NCBI RefSeq assembly: GCF_027595985.1
Contig: NC_073304.1
Coordinates: 49,455,137-49,519,136, forward strand
DNA from: Sorex araneus
Lineage: Eukaryota; Chordata; Mammalia; Eulipotyphla; Soricidae
Direction: 5' to 3'
Length of the DNA stretch: 64,000 nt
Shown here: positions 29,780-40,646 of the stretch, in pieces
Numbering within the stretch: the first letter of the stretch is position 1
Layout of the letters: each line of letters opens with the position of its first letter
Notes under the pieces: generated by a model
Seen by the model: the letters and a program-made list of their open reading frames with translations, nothing else
Database searches by the model: none
Told to the model about the DNA's origin: nothing
Made by a program: the position numbers and the translations under genes

Positions 29780-30990
29780 AATGCACCATATCAGTAAAAA
29801 ATTAAAACCATATGATCACATCAATAGATGCAGACAAAACATTTGACAAGATCCAGCACCCAATTATGATAAAAAAAAAAAACTCTCAGCTCTCCGCCGA
29901 GATGTAGCCCTGGTGCCACACGTGTGCAGCTTCTCCACTGCTGATCAAGCATAATTACGGAGGCCAGATAATCTACTTTTGGTACCAGCAGTTTCTTGCA
30001 GAAATGTCTCTAGACTGTGAACTAAGCCACGGCCCCATGCCACCCCAAGAGATAGACTTCATGTCTCTTCATTCTCAGCAATGGAAAACAAATAATCAAA
30101 TGCTTCCTTTTCAGCAGGTCTGATTTTTGGGGGGAAACTCCAACAATAATAGTGAGTTTTGTGTTGAAATATTGAATGTAATCAAAGTAATGAGAAAGTA
30201 AAGTGAAATTTATTAGCTACACAGGCGGTGGGGAGGGAGGTGTACTAGGGTTTTGGTGGTGGAATATGTGCACTGGTGAAGGGATGGGTGTTCAAGCATT
30301 GTATAACTGATATTAAGCCTGCAAGCTTTATAACTTTCCACATGGTGATTCAATAAAAAAAATTAAAGAGCAGAATGACCATGATTCTTTGACTGTAAGT
30401 ATAATTATGAGACACTTCTAACACTTATGTAAAATAAACATGAATGGAAACTATGTTTTAAAATGTTTAATAATATGAAAAGAATGTTAAATACATATTA
30501 CTCCAGATAAAGCATCTTTAGTAATAAAAAAAACTCTCAAGAAAATGGGAGTTGAAAGAACTTTCCTCAGTATAGTTAAAACCATCTACCACAGGCCCAC
30601 AGTAAGCATTGTTCTCAATGGGGAAAAATTAAAAGGCTTTCCTCTTAGTTCAGGGAGAAGACAAGGTTGCCCACTCTCACCAGTCTTATTCAATATAATA
30701 CTGGAAGTACTTGCCATAGCAGGTAAGCAAGAAAAAGATATCAAGGGCATCTAGAGGAGAAAGGAAGAAGTCAAGTTATCACTATTTGCAAATGATATGA
30801 TATTATACTTAGAAAACCCTCAAGATTCTACAACAAAGCTCCTAGAAACAATAGTGAAGTGGTAGGTTATGAAAGCAATACTTAAAAGTCCATAACTTCC
30901 CAATATACAAATAATGAAAAAGAAGATTTATTAAAAAAAAAACAATCAAATACCTTGAATCAGCTTAACTACAGAGGTGAAGGACCTCTT
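29780..30990 (+). mobile_element. L1 ORF2 fragment split by a retroposon
   Basis: The left part (29790-29888) encodes SIDADKTFDKIQHP of the reverse-transcriptase palm. The right part (30534-30990) encodes [41 protein letters not shown] and an altered FADD motif (FAND). The first catalytic Asp of that motif is therefore lost, and a TAG stop at 30752 plus frameshifts end the frame. Old, inactive L1. Confidence 0.92.
29889..30525 (+). mobile_element. Composite L1-tailed retroposon with probable 3' transduction
   Basis: Starts GCTCTCCGCCGAGATG inside the tandem-unit type sequence of the 15-kb composite element. It passes through GGTACCAGCAGTTTCTTGC into the same L1 3'UTR (TGCACTGGTGAAGGGATG) with an AATAAA-like end at about 30350-30362. 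Then come about 160 bases of unrelated sequence and a short A-run. The TSD AAAAAAAACTCTCA is at 29875-29888 and 30526-30539, so those 160 bases are inside the insertion. Confidence 0.85.
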
Positions 30991-32660
30991 TAGAAAATTT
31001 ATTTTCTCTTTAGAAAATTTTATTTCTTAAAGTCTGTTTAGAAGACAAAAATTAGGGGAAAGTCCTATTTTTTCTATGCTTATATTCAAATATGAAATCT
31101 CTTCTAATAATGAGATTATGAATATGTGTATTTGTGTGTGTGAGAGAGAGACAGAGACAGAGACAAAGAAACAGAGAAACAAGAAGAGGGACAGAGAGAG
31201 ACAGAGAGAGTAGAGATATTGGTTGTGTGCTTAAAGCAGGGATGAAACACAAAGACTCAGAAAATATGTAGTTGTGGTAGAATCAGACCCAAGTGAGTGG
31301 CTCAAAACCAGACGCTAAGTGGCAGGGCACGACAGTCTCCCTTTTCATTTTTTTTTTCCCTTTTCAGTTTTATCTGGAGCCTGACACAAGCTGAACACCC
31401 ACAGGAGGGAAAACCAGCCTAATTTCTCCCAAGTGAAACTTTTTGAGAAGGGAGGAGCTGAAAAATTAAAAAACAAAAACCAAAACCCAGAATCTCTATT
31501 TGCCCCAGAGCCCCTCAATGACCCCTGAGTGTAGTTTGATAAAATCATCAGGCTCAAATAAAATTTAAGAAGGAATCCGAGGATGACAGCACCATCTCTA
31601 CATACATTGCATGTGAGGAAGAATCTCCAGGCACCTTCTAGTTCCAGGACCTGGATCTAATCCTCAAATATGGCTGGTGTGGAAGTCTCCAAAGGCAATG
31701 GACCTGGATTTATAGGCAAGTGCAGAGCTCTGAGGTGTCATGGTGATCGGGTCCAGACTTCTTGTACAGAAACTCTGAACTCTCACTTTGGCCTTTACCC
31801 TGGCCTCTTCGGGTATCTGAAAAATCAATAGCTACGTCAAAGGTTTATTGTGAAACATTTTGTGCAGAAATGGTTGTAAAGCACTTGGCGCTGAGAGCCC
31901 AGTGAATGGGACCGTTCAGGCACTCTCACTGGGTCTGTGTGTTTTGGTGTGTGACGGCAAGGTTGGGGTCAGAGGGGAGTGTTTCTATGAAGTCCAAGAA
32001 AAAGGAGCCCGACTTCCTGGAACAAGGTTCATATTGAAAGAGAAACCTTAGGACTGGAAAGAACCTCTCCACCACTGTATCCCAACCCTTTCTTCTAAAG
32101 CAATGAAAGTCAGATTCAGATAGGGGAGGGCTTGCTCAGGATCCCACAACTACCCGGGTTTCTGGAATCCCTCATCTTGTCTATACAACAGAGAAATGGC
32201 CAGGCTTTTAGCCCACACACTCCACTCTAGTGGAGTCTGTCTTAGCAGCAATAGAAATTTCAAGCACACCAATGCACTGGTCCCAGTGCCCCTGTGAATT
32301 CTTTCAGACACCCCACCATCACTGCCACCACCATCACCTGAATGCTTTGTACATGAATGTAAGTGTTACATTTTCTACTCCTGAGAGAACTGAAAATTAA
32401 GTCCAAAGGCAAGTCTGGGTTTGAAACTAATGACTGGGATTTTAGAATGATCTTGAGATAGATGAAGAGTTTACATTAATTGCGTTGCCGTTGAGGACGT
32501 TGCCTAAGAAAACTGTTCTGCTGGGCTGAGGAGACAGAGATCATGTCTGTTATTTTAACTCATGGATTCAGGGGATTTGGAAGGATTTTTTTATGCTTAC
32601 TGTGCCGAAATATGACTTTGTGAAATTGAGAGTGGACTGGCTCTGATAAAGAATTTAATA
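30991..32660. other. Mostly unique intergenic sequence
   Basis: A TG/GA-rich microsatellite lies at 31128-31212. A MIR-like patch is possible near 32090-32180 (CTTGCTCAGGATCCCACAAC). No gene seen. Confidence 0.4.
31128..31212 (+). repeat. TG/AGAGAC simple repeat
   Basis: TGTGTGTGTG followed by GAGAGAGACAGAGACAGAG, strongly purine-biased. Confidence 0.88.
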
Positions 32661-32664
32661 TGTA

Positions 32665-32805
32665 TTTTATCTTTATTTACTTACTTAATCTTCAGAACAA
32701 TCTTTGGAGATAGATGCTAGTCTTATTTTACAGATGACAAAACTGAAATCAGAGAGTAGCTTATTCAAGGTCAAATAGCTGATAAATGACATCCCAGGAC
32801 CAAAT
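32665..32805 (-). repeat. MIR relic
   Basis: ATTTTACAGATGACAAAACTGAAATCAGAGAG and TTCAAGGTCAAATAGCTGA follow the core of an antisense MIR. Confidence 0.7.
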
Positions 32806-32859
32806 CTTATCAGCAAGCTACAGAACTTTTTTTTTTTTTAGTTAAGGGTAGCTTGTTAC

Positions 32860-33420
32860 TAATGTGTTAATGTTTATGCTTTTGGTGTGCCAAGTTACCA
32901 CACAAACTTTATAACCTCAGTTCTGTTGTCAAAGTCCAAGAGCTTTGCTTAGACTTCCATCCCTTTGCTTAATTTCTTTCTTTACCACATCTGATTGAGA
33001 CCATTTGGCATTTGTCCTAATTCTCTGACTTTCTGGCTTATTTCACTTAACATGGCATCTGAGTTGTAGCAAAAGGCAAGATTTCCCCTTTTCTACTATA
33101 ATACTACTCTACTAAAGTAGCATCTCATTGTGTGTATATATTTCAATTTCTATATTCACTCATCTGCTATTGGGCATTTGTGTTGTTTCCAGACCTTATA
33201 AATTATAAATAGAGCTGCAATGAGCACAGATGTGCATATATTTTTAATTAATGTTTTTTATTAATGTTTTTATATTCTTAGGATAGATGCCAAGAAATGC
33301 AATTGCTAGGCTATAGGGGAGTTCTGTTTTTAAATTTGAGAAGCCTCCGTACAGTTTTCCATAGAGGCTGAACGGGACAACATTCTCACCAGCAGTGAAT
33401 GTGCAGAACCTTGTTCTTAT
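32860..33420 (-). repeat. Ancient L1 3' region
   Basis: Antisense order of typical L1 landmarks: TATTTCACTTAACATGGCATC, CTCATTGTGTGTATATATTTC, GAGCTGCAATGAGCACAG, CATTCTCACCAGCAGTGAA. Heavily mutated. Confidence 0.75.
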
Positions 33421-33752
33421 CCAAACCTTGTTCTGCTTCCTTGAGCAAGTCAAGACAATAAACCTAAGAGAGTGGAAGCTATAGACATTCCTTACAAGCA
33501 TGTGTTTCCTTGAAATTATGCCTGTGGGTAAGTGTGTGGATGGGAATGCTTGTGGCCCCCGGTGAGTGCCCTTGTCTGGCTACATTTAAAATATTGTTGG
33601 AATAGAAATTCCCTGAAAACATGAGTGAGGTCTTTTATTTTATAATCTCCACATTACTTTATGCTGTTGGATGAAAATAGGACCTGGTTCCATATTCAGT
33701 CAGCCTACAAATGGGGTGTAAGAATCCAACCCAACAAATCATGTTGATTTTT

Positions 33753-33905
33753 CTTTTTTTGCTTTTTGGGTCATAGCTAGCAATGCACAGGGGTTACTCC
33801 TGGCTCGGCACTCAGCAATTACTCCTGGCGGTGCTCAGGGGACCAGATGGGGTGCTGGGGGGTTAATGTTTTTGCCCTGCCCACTGTGCTATTGCTCCAG
33901 CTCTC
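33753..33905 (-). repeat. SINE-A with 14-bp TSD
   Basis: The TSD TCATGTTGATTTTT is at 33739-33752 and 33906-33919. Part of the B-box region (after GGTGCTGGGGGGTTAATG) is deleted. Confidence 0.94.
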
Positions 33906-33965
33906 TCATGTTGATTTTTTAAGATATTAACATGAATTTCTCCCTACCCTCCAAAAGTACAAGGA

Positions 33966-34403
33966 AGGAGAGAGGGGGGTAGGGAGGGAGAGGAAGGGAG
34001 AGGGAGAGAGTGAGGGATGAGGGAAGAGGGAAGGGAAAGGAAGGGGAGGGGAGGGAAGGGGAGGGAAGGGAAGGGAAGGGAAGGGAAGGGAAGGGAAGGG
34101 AATGGAAGGGAAGGGAAGGGAAGGGAAGGGAAGGGAAGGGAAGGGAAGGGAAGGGAAGGGAAGGGGAGGGGAGGGGAGGGGAGGGGAGGGGAGGAAAAGG
34201 GGAGGGGAGGGAAAAGGGGAGGGCGAGGGGCAGGGAGGGGAGGGCGAGGGGGAGGGGGAGGGGAGGGGGAGGGAGGGAGGGAGGAAGGAAGGAAGGAAGG
34301 AAGGAAGGAAGGAAGGAAGGAAGGAAGGAAGGAAGGAAGGAAGGAAGGAAGGAAGGAAGGAAGGAAGGAAGGAAGGAAGGAAGGAAGGAAGGAAGGAAGG
34401 AAG
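33966..34403 (+). repeat. Polypurine tract: (AAGGG)n, G-rich, then (GGAA)n
   Basis: About 440 uninterrupted purines on the plus strand. A regular AAGGG array covers about 34063-34165, GGGGA-type units 34160-34270, and about 32 GGAA units 34275-34403. Three 107-142-codon open frames across it are composition artefacts. Confidence 0.97.
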
Positions 34404-34409
34404 ACTAAT

Positions 34410-35305
34410 CTGGAATTTGGTATGATGGAGAGCTTGTCCTATTAGGTCGAGAGCTGGCAGTAGAGAACTGGGCAGCAGGAGTCCTGGACATCCTGCAGAA
34501 GGTAATGAAGTTCATTTCTGAGGTAGCAAGCAAACCTGACCCCCCCCAGACTTGTGTAGACCCTAAGGCTGAAGCCAACATCCCAGCTCTAAACAGAACC
34601 CGGGGAAGCCATAGCATCCTACGCCCTTTCTCTTAGAGTGGTACCCCAGCCCCCTCCAGCCTTCTGGCTGCTCTGTTAAGTTCGTAATCTGTTCTTGTCT
34701 TTTTAAAAATTTCCGTTTCTCCTCCCACTGCTACTGCAAAAACAGGCTTGTATATGTTGAAGGGCTTATGGAGAAGAGTCTCACTTGATTTGGGGTGCTT
34801 GCACAGGAGCCAGGGGTCCCAAACAGCAGAGCTGCTAACCACACTCAGTGCATGTGTGGTCCTCGCCGAGGACCCCATCTCCCTGCCCCCCACCCTCCAA
34901 TGCCCCCCGCCCACCGCCCCCTGCCACATTCCAATTCCCAAAGACTGGCATCAGAAACCACAGCTTCTGCCCTCCCTGTATATTCAAGCCTGTCTGTAGG
35001 TGCCTGGAATTAGTGGATGGCAGCAACTGGTATCCTTTACCCCACTGGGTCAACCAACCAGTTTCCTGTGGCTCAAGAGTCAGAAGCAAACAAGCAGAAT
35101 CACTCCATTCCGTTTATGAGTTCCACCCAGAGTCTAAGCTTCCTGGCATGTCCAGGGTTTCTGTAACTGGAGTTAAATTAGGTCATGGGAAAGTGGAAGA
35201 GAAAGAAGAGATCAGGCCATTTCCCATAGGCAATGGGTAATAGAGGGGTGATAACACCCCAACTCTCCATTGCCTGTACCCCAAATGATGCTACAGCCCC
35301 CAGCT
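34410..35305. other. Unique intergenic sequence
   Basis: No gene or named repeat recognised; C-rich around 34880-34925. Confidence 0.4.
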
Positions 35306-35307
35306 TT

Positions 35308-35485
35308 CTTTTTTTGGGGGGGATCGCGTGAGGAGTCTCCATCTGTCTGTGCTCAGGGCTTACCCCTCGCTCTGTGTGCAGGAGTCATTTCTGGCAGGGC
35401 ACAGGGGACCATATGAGATGCTGAGGATTAAACTCGGCAGGTTGCCAGACAAGCACCCTACCCGCTGTACTATGACTCCAGCCCC
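35308..35485 (-). repeat. SINE-A, old copy
   Basis: GCTCAGGGCTTACCCCTCGC and CTATGACTCCAGCCCC mark body and head. Confidence 0.83.
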
Positions 35486-35502
35486 ACTACCCCACCAGAC
35501 AC

Positions 35503-35538
35503 CCCCCCCCCACACACACACACACACTCACACACACT
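35503..35538 (+). repeat. Poly(C)/(CA)n microsatellite
   Basis: A C-run followed by CACACACACACTCACACACAC. Confidence 0.9.
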
Positions 35539-35880
35539 TCCTATTGGAGAGGAGCATTAGGTCTTGACTCATCTCCATTGAAGGGGAGCAGGTCTCCCTC
35601 TGGAGCACCCAGCTCAAGACCAGGTTGGACCCTTTGCAAGTTCTGTGAGCAGGCGCTGGTGCTGGAACCCCGTGGAGCCTTTGTCTGCTCAATGCAGTGG
35701 CACTGACACATCTAGCTTTGTGGGGAGGCCCCCGGAGCACACCTGACTGCATACCACGTGGAACTCTGAACGTGCTGGTTTCTGGGTCCATTGTGGGTGC
35801 CCGGGGAAGCTGACTTAACAAGGACAATTCCTCTACCAAGAATGAGCAGGAGGGAGGGCTGCATTAGAGAGTAGAATATG

Positions 35881-36052
35881 GTTGGAGAGTTAGTATAGGG
35901 GTTAAGGCTCACAGCTGGCCCTGATTTGATCCCCAACACTGCATATGGTCTCCCCACATAACACACACTGGCCCAACCCTGTCAGGAGTGACCCCTGAGC
36001 ACGTAGCCAGAAATAAGCCCCGAGCACTGCTAGATGTACCCCAGCCCCCAAC
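35881..36052 (+). repeat. SINE-A, old copy
   Basis: GGTTGGAGAGTTAGTATAGGG head, GTCAGGAGTGACCCCTGAGCAC body. Confidence 0.85.
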
Positions 36053-36119
36053 AAAAAAAAAACTGAAGAGAGTGCAATTTGTTTCCCATCTGCATCTGGG
36101 TTTGATCGCGGCCCCCTTC

Positions 36120-36290
36120 CCTCCCAAAAAAGGCACATCCAAGTCCTCACCCTCATACCTGTGAAAGTGACCTTATTTGGAAACACTCTGCAGATGTGAT
36201 GCGCTGAAGGCTCCTGAGATGAGATCATCACAGATTGAGGGTGGGCCCTGGATCCAGCAATGAGAATTCTCACCAAAAGAAAGGATGAAG
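36120..36290 (+). repeat. MaLR (MLT1-type) LTR fragment
   Basis: GTGACCTTATTTGGAAACAC, CTGCAGATGTGATGCG and GATTGAGGGTGGGCCCTGGATCC correspond to the central part of the same LTR type seen at 39851. Confidence 0.6.
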
Positions 36291-37200
36291 GGGGTTTGAC
36301 ACACTCTGGGGAGGGGGGGCGGGCACATGTGAGGGGGCCGTCTAACACACATTGGGTAGGGGGAGGCCACGTGCAGACAGGGCAGACTGGAGCCCAGCGT
36401 CTCCCAGCCCAGGCTCGCCTCAGGGAGGGGATCTCCCTCAGACCTCCCAGGAACCAGCTCTGTTTGCCCCTGGATTTCAGCCCTCTGCTCTTCAGAAGTG
36501 TAAACCAGCCTTGGGCATGTTAAGTTGTCGAGTGTGTGGTGGTCTGCTATGGAGACGTGTTTGGTTCCTGGCAGCGGGGGCTGCCGGCCTGTTCCCTCTC
36601 CACGTTAGGGATGTCGCCTTTCCCGGGCTGCCAGCTCCTTTGGCAAGCATTCTCAAAGCTATTACTGAACAGCATTTTCAGATGGGGGGCTTTCGCTGCT
36701 CCCGTCTCAGAAGCGGCGATGAGTTCCACTTGAATCCAATTCCCATGTAAACGTATGCCTACAGGCTGTGACATTTTGTTCTTGGGGGAAGAGCTGGACC
36801 GTCCCATTTCCTGGGGCTGTCAAATTTATCTTATTTTTGTAATAAACAGAGCATGTGTATGACAAGTGACAAAAACAAACCACGGCTTGATACTCTGATT
36901 TCTAGCTAGAGCAATGATTTGAAAAAAAAAATTGTAGTTTAAGTACCATGATTGCAATAGCGCCAATGTGTATAGATTGACATGCAAAGTGACTGCACTG
37001 CACGTACAAAGCAATAACATCAGTCCTAGAGCAGTGAGTACGCCTTGGGATTGAATCATAGTTATGTAGAAGGTTGGCGGCATACAGACCATGAACTTCG
37101 GCCTTTACTGACTCTGTATGTCTGACACAGAACAATTCTCATTCTAACAACCCACTCAACCATGGTGCTGGAACCCCCAACATGTGAACACAAGTGCTCA
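36291..37200. other. Unique intergenic sequence
   Basis: Nothing recognised; the 132-codon frame at 36352-36750 has no familiar motif. Confidence 0.4.
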
Positions 37201-37204
37201 AAGC

Positions 37205-37365
37205 CCTGACTCTCAAACTGCAACACTGTAGAATTTCCTGGAGAATTTCTAGAAATTGCACATCCAAGTTGTGACCCAAATTTATTAAACTAGAATCCCT
37301 GGGGAAGAGATCTGAGCATTCATATTTTTAAAAACTCCTTGGGTGTGTCTGATATGTAATAGATT
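37205..37365 (+). repeat. MER5-like DNA transposon relic
   Basis: TGACTCTCAAACTGCAAC, GAATTTCTAGAAATTGCACATC and ATTCATATTTTTAAAAACTCC follow the order of MER5A landmarks. Confidence 0.6.
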
Positions 37366-37380
37366 AAAAACTCAGTGATT

Positions 37381-37535
37381 GATGGATCAGATAATACAAT
37401 GGTAGGAGACTTGCCTTGCATGTGGCCAACTCCATTTCTATCCCTGGGCTTCACATGTGGTCCCCCGAGCTTCCGCAGGTGAAATCCTTGAGTGCAGAGC
37501 CAGGAGCAAGCCCTAAGACAGCCCCCCACAAAGCC
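37381..37535 (+). repeat. SINE-A, old copy
   Basis: TTGCCTTGCATGTGGCCAAC and ACATGTGGTCCCCCGAGC are clear. Confidence 0.83.
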
Positions 37536-37717
37536 AGTGATTGAGAAGACTCTCTCCCTCCCTGTCTAGGCCAAAAGTCAGGGGTCTAGGAGATGTTTCC
37601 CATAGACTGGGGGACACCCCTTGAATCCAGGCCTTTTCTAGAAAAAAATAATGTTTCTTAAGGAGATATTACCTCCCATGTGGCACCCATTTAGGGATCC
37701 ATCGGGGAGAGGGTGGG

Positions 37718-37720
<3 letters not shown>

Positions 37721-37766
<46 letters not shown>
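37721..37766 (+). repeat. (GA)n microsatellite
   Basis: About 22 GA units, continuing imperfectly as GGGAGAGAGAG to 37785. Confidence 0.95.
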
Positions 37767-37775
<9 letters not shown>

Positions 37776-37865
37776 GGGAAAGAGATGTTATCATTGAGAG
37801 TCAAAGGATTCATTATAAAAAGCTTTATTCTGGCTTTCTGAATTGGCTGATTTATAAAGCAGCTT

Positions 37866-37995
37866 TACTTGTTTTATGAAGTTGATCAAGTTACTGAACT
37901 TCTCTTTGCTCTCTTTCCCTTATCTATAAAATGGAGATAATAAAAACACCTGCCTCAAAGCAAAGCTGTAAAAGATTAAAGGAGGAGCTATATTT
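37866..37995 (+). repeat. MIR relic
   Basis: GATCAAGTTACTGAACTTCTC, CTTATCTATAAAATGGAGATAATAA and CCTGCCTCAAAGC match the MIR core in order. Confidence 0.78.
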
Positions 37996-38394
37996 AAAGC
38001 ACCAGGTGCTGTGGCAGGCAACACTCAGTCAATGCTTTCGCACCACCCCCCTCACAACACACACACCCCTTGCTCTTTTCCGCTGAACCCGCTCCTCCTT
38101 CCATCCAATCTGTGCTGACAGGAGCAACAGAGACTGGAACACTTGTCCTTTTGTTTCTACCTTCACCCTGAAAGTTTGGACCATGACATCTTAGTCTCAT
38201 CTTTTCACAGTAAATGGAAATCAAATTCTCTCGTTCATCTGTTCTTCCAGGATTTAGTTCATTGTCCCCCGTCCCCTCCCTCTGTGGATACTGCTACAAT
38301 GTGCAGAGGTCACAGCACACTTGGCCGTGGGATTCACAGTCTGGGCATGGAACCCGCGGGGTGTGTTCTCCATTGATGGTTCTCAATGCAACTG
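37996..38394. other. Unique intergenic sequence
   Basis: No gene or repeat recognised. Confidence 0.4.
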
Positions 38395-38555
38395 CTCACG
38401 AGACCCAGGCTCCCTACTGTGGTGCTCATGCACCGGCCGCAGAATTGCTGGTCTGGTCTGTGATGCCATCAGGATCTCTCGGGGGTCTTGAGTGGTGCTG
38501 GGGATCAAACTCAGCATCAGCTTGAGAGTCAAACACCCCAGCCATCTGGCCCCTG
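38395..38555 (-). repeat. SINE fragment, degenerate
   Basis: GTGGTGCTGGGGATCAAACTCAGC and GCCATCTGGCCCC resemble the SINE-A B-box and head in reverse. Confidence 0.5.
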
Positions 38556-38864
38556 AATGTTTCTTTTCAACACACTATCCCACTTTGTAAAGTGGGATAA
38601 AAACTCTTCATCCCTCTCTCTCCACTTTTCTGTTTCCATGAGATTCCGTCTCATGGTGATTGTGTAGATGTATTTTTCTCTTCCTTTATAGCCCCTCGAT
38701 GATTGTTCAAGGGACCCTGTGCCAGGAGGCTCCCTACGCTCTCCAGCAAGACTGTTTCTTTTTTTATTTCTCTTCCCTTCCTTTTGTTGATGTTTCTATG
38801 GCCAGGGATCACACTTGTGGCTCTAGGGCTCACAGCATCCATGCCAGGGGCACCTTCAGTGGGG

Positions 38865-39040
38865 TGGAGGACTGAAGAGATAGTGCAGCAGGGAGGGTGC
38901 TGGCCTTGCCAACTTGGGTTCGATCCCTGTCATCTGAAAGATCCCCTGAGCACCACAGGGAGTGATTCCTGAGTGCAGAGCAGGAGTAACCCCTGAGCAT
39001 CACTGGGTATGGCCCCCCAAATAAACAAAAAAAAAAAAAC
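38865..39040 (+). repeat. SINE-A
   Basis: GGACTGAAGAGATAGTGCAGCAG to GGGTATGGCCC with an (A)12 tail; a short deletion lies before the B box. Confidence 0.92.
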
Positions 39041-39575
39041 CAGGATGTGAGGTGGTGATCTGGGCTTAAATGTGGGGCCTCATAAAAGCAAGGCGGGTTC
39101 CCTGCCACTGGCCCTCCTCCTCAGGCCTTTCAGAAAGTTCCTATGCACAGTCTGCCCTGCCTGTTACTCCCAGATGCTCCCTGCCACAGTCACATTTGCT
39201 CACTGCACCGTTGGCCAGGCTCTCATAGCAGAAAGGGAAGCAGGAACGTAGACTTAGATTTATTCTTGTGCTATAATCTCACCCAGTGACTCTTGCTGAG
39301 GGGCAGAATCATAATCAGAAGGCTAGCTGAAAAGGAACCTGAGAAATGTCGTTTTCTACTTTCTTATCTCGTGTGTCTAAAGGGACAGCGCACAGAAGCA
39401 GGCTGGCATGCTTGTCCCTGCGCCTGCTTACAAGTAGTTCCTTTGCTTGACAAAAGAGGAAACAGACAGGCGTGCAGTTGGGAGTTGTTTGTTGGAGGTA
39501 GTCTGACTGATCCTGGCTAAGAGCTCCTTCACTGTCTGTGAGGTGGAGTTTCGCAGAACCAAACCTCTCGGAGAA
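39041..39575. other. Unique intergenic sequence
   Basis: No gene or repeat recognised. Confidence 0.4.
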
Positions 39576-39576
39576 G

Positions 39577-39745
39577 GGGCCAGATAGAGCACATGCAAGG
39601 TAGGGCTCTTGCTTTGCTTGACCCTGAGCATTGTCAGCTGACCCTGAGCATTCCTTATGGCCCCCTAAGCCAGGAGTGATTCCTAAACACAGAGCCAGAA
39701 GTAAGCCCAGATAAGAGTCAGGAGAGGAGTATCCCCAAAATAAAA
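39577..39745 (+). repeat. SINE-A, old copy
   Basis: GGGGCCAGATAGAGCACATGC head; an internal TGACCCTGAGCATT duplication replaces the B-box region. Confidence 0.78.
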
Positions 39746-39850
39746 GCAAATAAATTAAGAAACTTGCAGAAAACCTGAAGCTACTCCATACACTGAGAAC
39801 TTCCCATTTGCTCTACAAAATGAAACAAGCTCCCCTTTGGATACAGTCCC

Positions 39851-40227
39851 TGTTATGGGCTGGATTATCTCCCCAGTTCTCCCTCCAATCCATATTTGAA
39901 GTCCTGTTCAGCCCTTACTCCCTCCCCACCCCCCCACCCCTGCCCCGGTTTGGAAATAAGTTCCCTAAAGAGATAATTAAGCTAAAATAAGATGGACCAT
40001 TAAGGTAGACTCTAATCCAATAAATTGTCTCCTTATAAGTTGAGGTGTGTGGACACAGCTAAGTCAGTGGCCATCTGCAGCCCAGGAGAAGACTCCACCA
40101 GAGTCACCAAGTCTGTTCATCTCAAACTTCTAGTTTCCAGATTGTGAGAAATAAAAAATCTATTGCTTCAATCTCCCAGTCTGTGGTACTTTGTCACAGT
40201 GGCTCTAGCAGACTACAAACTAATACA
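39851..40227 (+). mobile_element. Solitary MaLR (MLT1-type) LTR
   Basis: A 377-bp unit with TG at the start and CA at the end. It begins TGTTATGGGCTGGATTATC and has the internal order TTTGGAAATAAG, CTCTAATCCAATAAATTGTC, GTGAGAAATAAAAA (poly(A) signal) and CAGTCTGTGGTACTTTGTCAC, ending ACTAATACA. This is the standard ERVL-MaLR LTR layout. No gag/pol remains beside it, so it is a solo LTR, tens of millions of years old judging by its decay. Confidence 0.85.
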
Positions 40228-40256
40228 GAAACTAGGACTGAGAAGAAGAAAGACTT

Positions 40257-40375
40257 AGGGGTCAGACCCATAGTGGATTGGGTGTTTGCTTTGCATACAG
40301 CTAACCCAGGTTCAATTCCTGTCATGAGTAATCCCTGAGTGCAGAGCCAAAAGTAAGCCTTGAGCAATACTGGAA
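40257..40375 (+). repeat. SINE-A with central deletion
   Basis: GGGGTCAGACCCATAG head and B box (AGGTTCAATTCC), then a jump to ATGAGTAATCCCTGAGTGC. Confidence 0.85.
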
Positions 40376-40552
40376 GGAGGAAGTGGAGGAAGAAGGCAGG
40401 TTATGGCATTTTCAGACACTGTGTGTGTGTGTGTGTGTATTAATACAGAACACCAACCAAATGTTCTCTAATTTGATCCAATTTTGACCCTATCTGAAAG
40501 ATTCATAACATCAAAAACAAAAGTAAGTCACAATTAAAAGTATTAGAAGCTA

Positions 40553-40646
40553 TGGTCCCCTGAGCATGGCCAGGGGTAATTCCTGAGTGCAGAGCCAGGA
40601 GTAACCCCTGTGCATCGCCAGGTGTGACCCAAAAAGAAAAAAAAAA
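40553..40646 (+). repeat. 5'-truncated SINE-A with 17-bp TSD
   Basis: Only the 3' half (TGGTCCCCTGAGCATGG to CAAAAAGA) is present. The TSD AAAAGTATTAGAAGCTA is at 40536-40552 and 40647-40663, so the truncation happened at insertion. Confidence 0.95.

Noticed and set aside
30545-30754. Stand-alone reverse transcriptase (retron-like)
   Set aside because: Residues match mammalian L1 ORF2 and the flanks continue as L1.
34010-34445. Three overlapping 107-142-codon open frames rich in Gly, Arg, Glu and Lys
   Set aside because: They are the three readings of a purine microsatellite without stops, not a protein.
36352-36750. 132-codon GC-rich frame
   Set aside because: An overlapping 86-codon frame exists on the other strand and no motif or splice sites support a gene.
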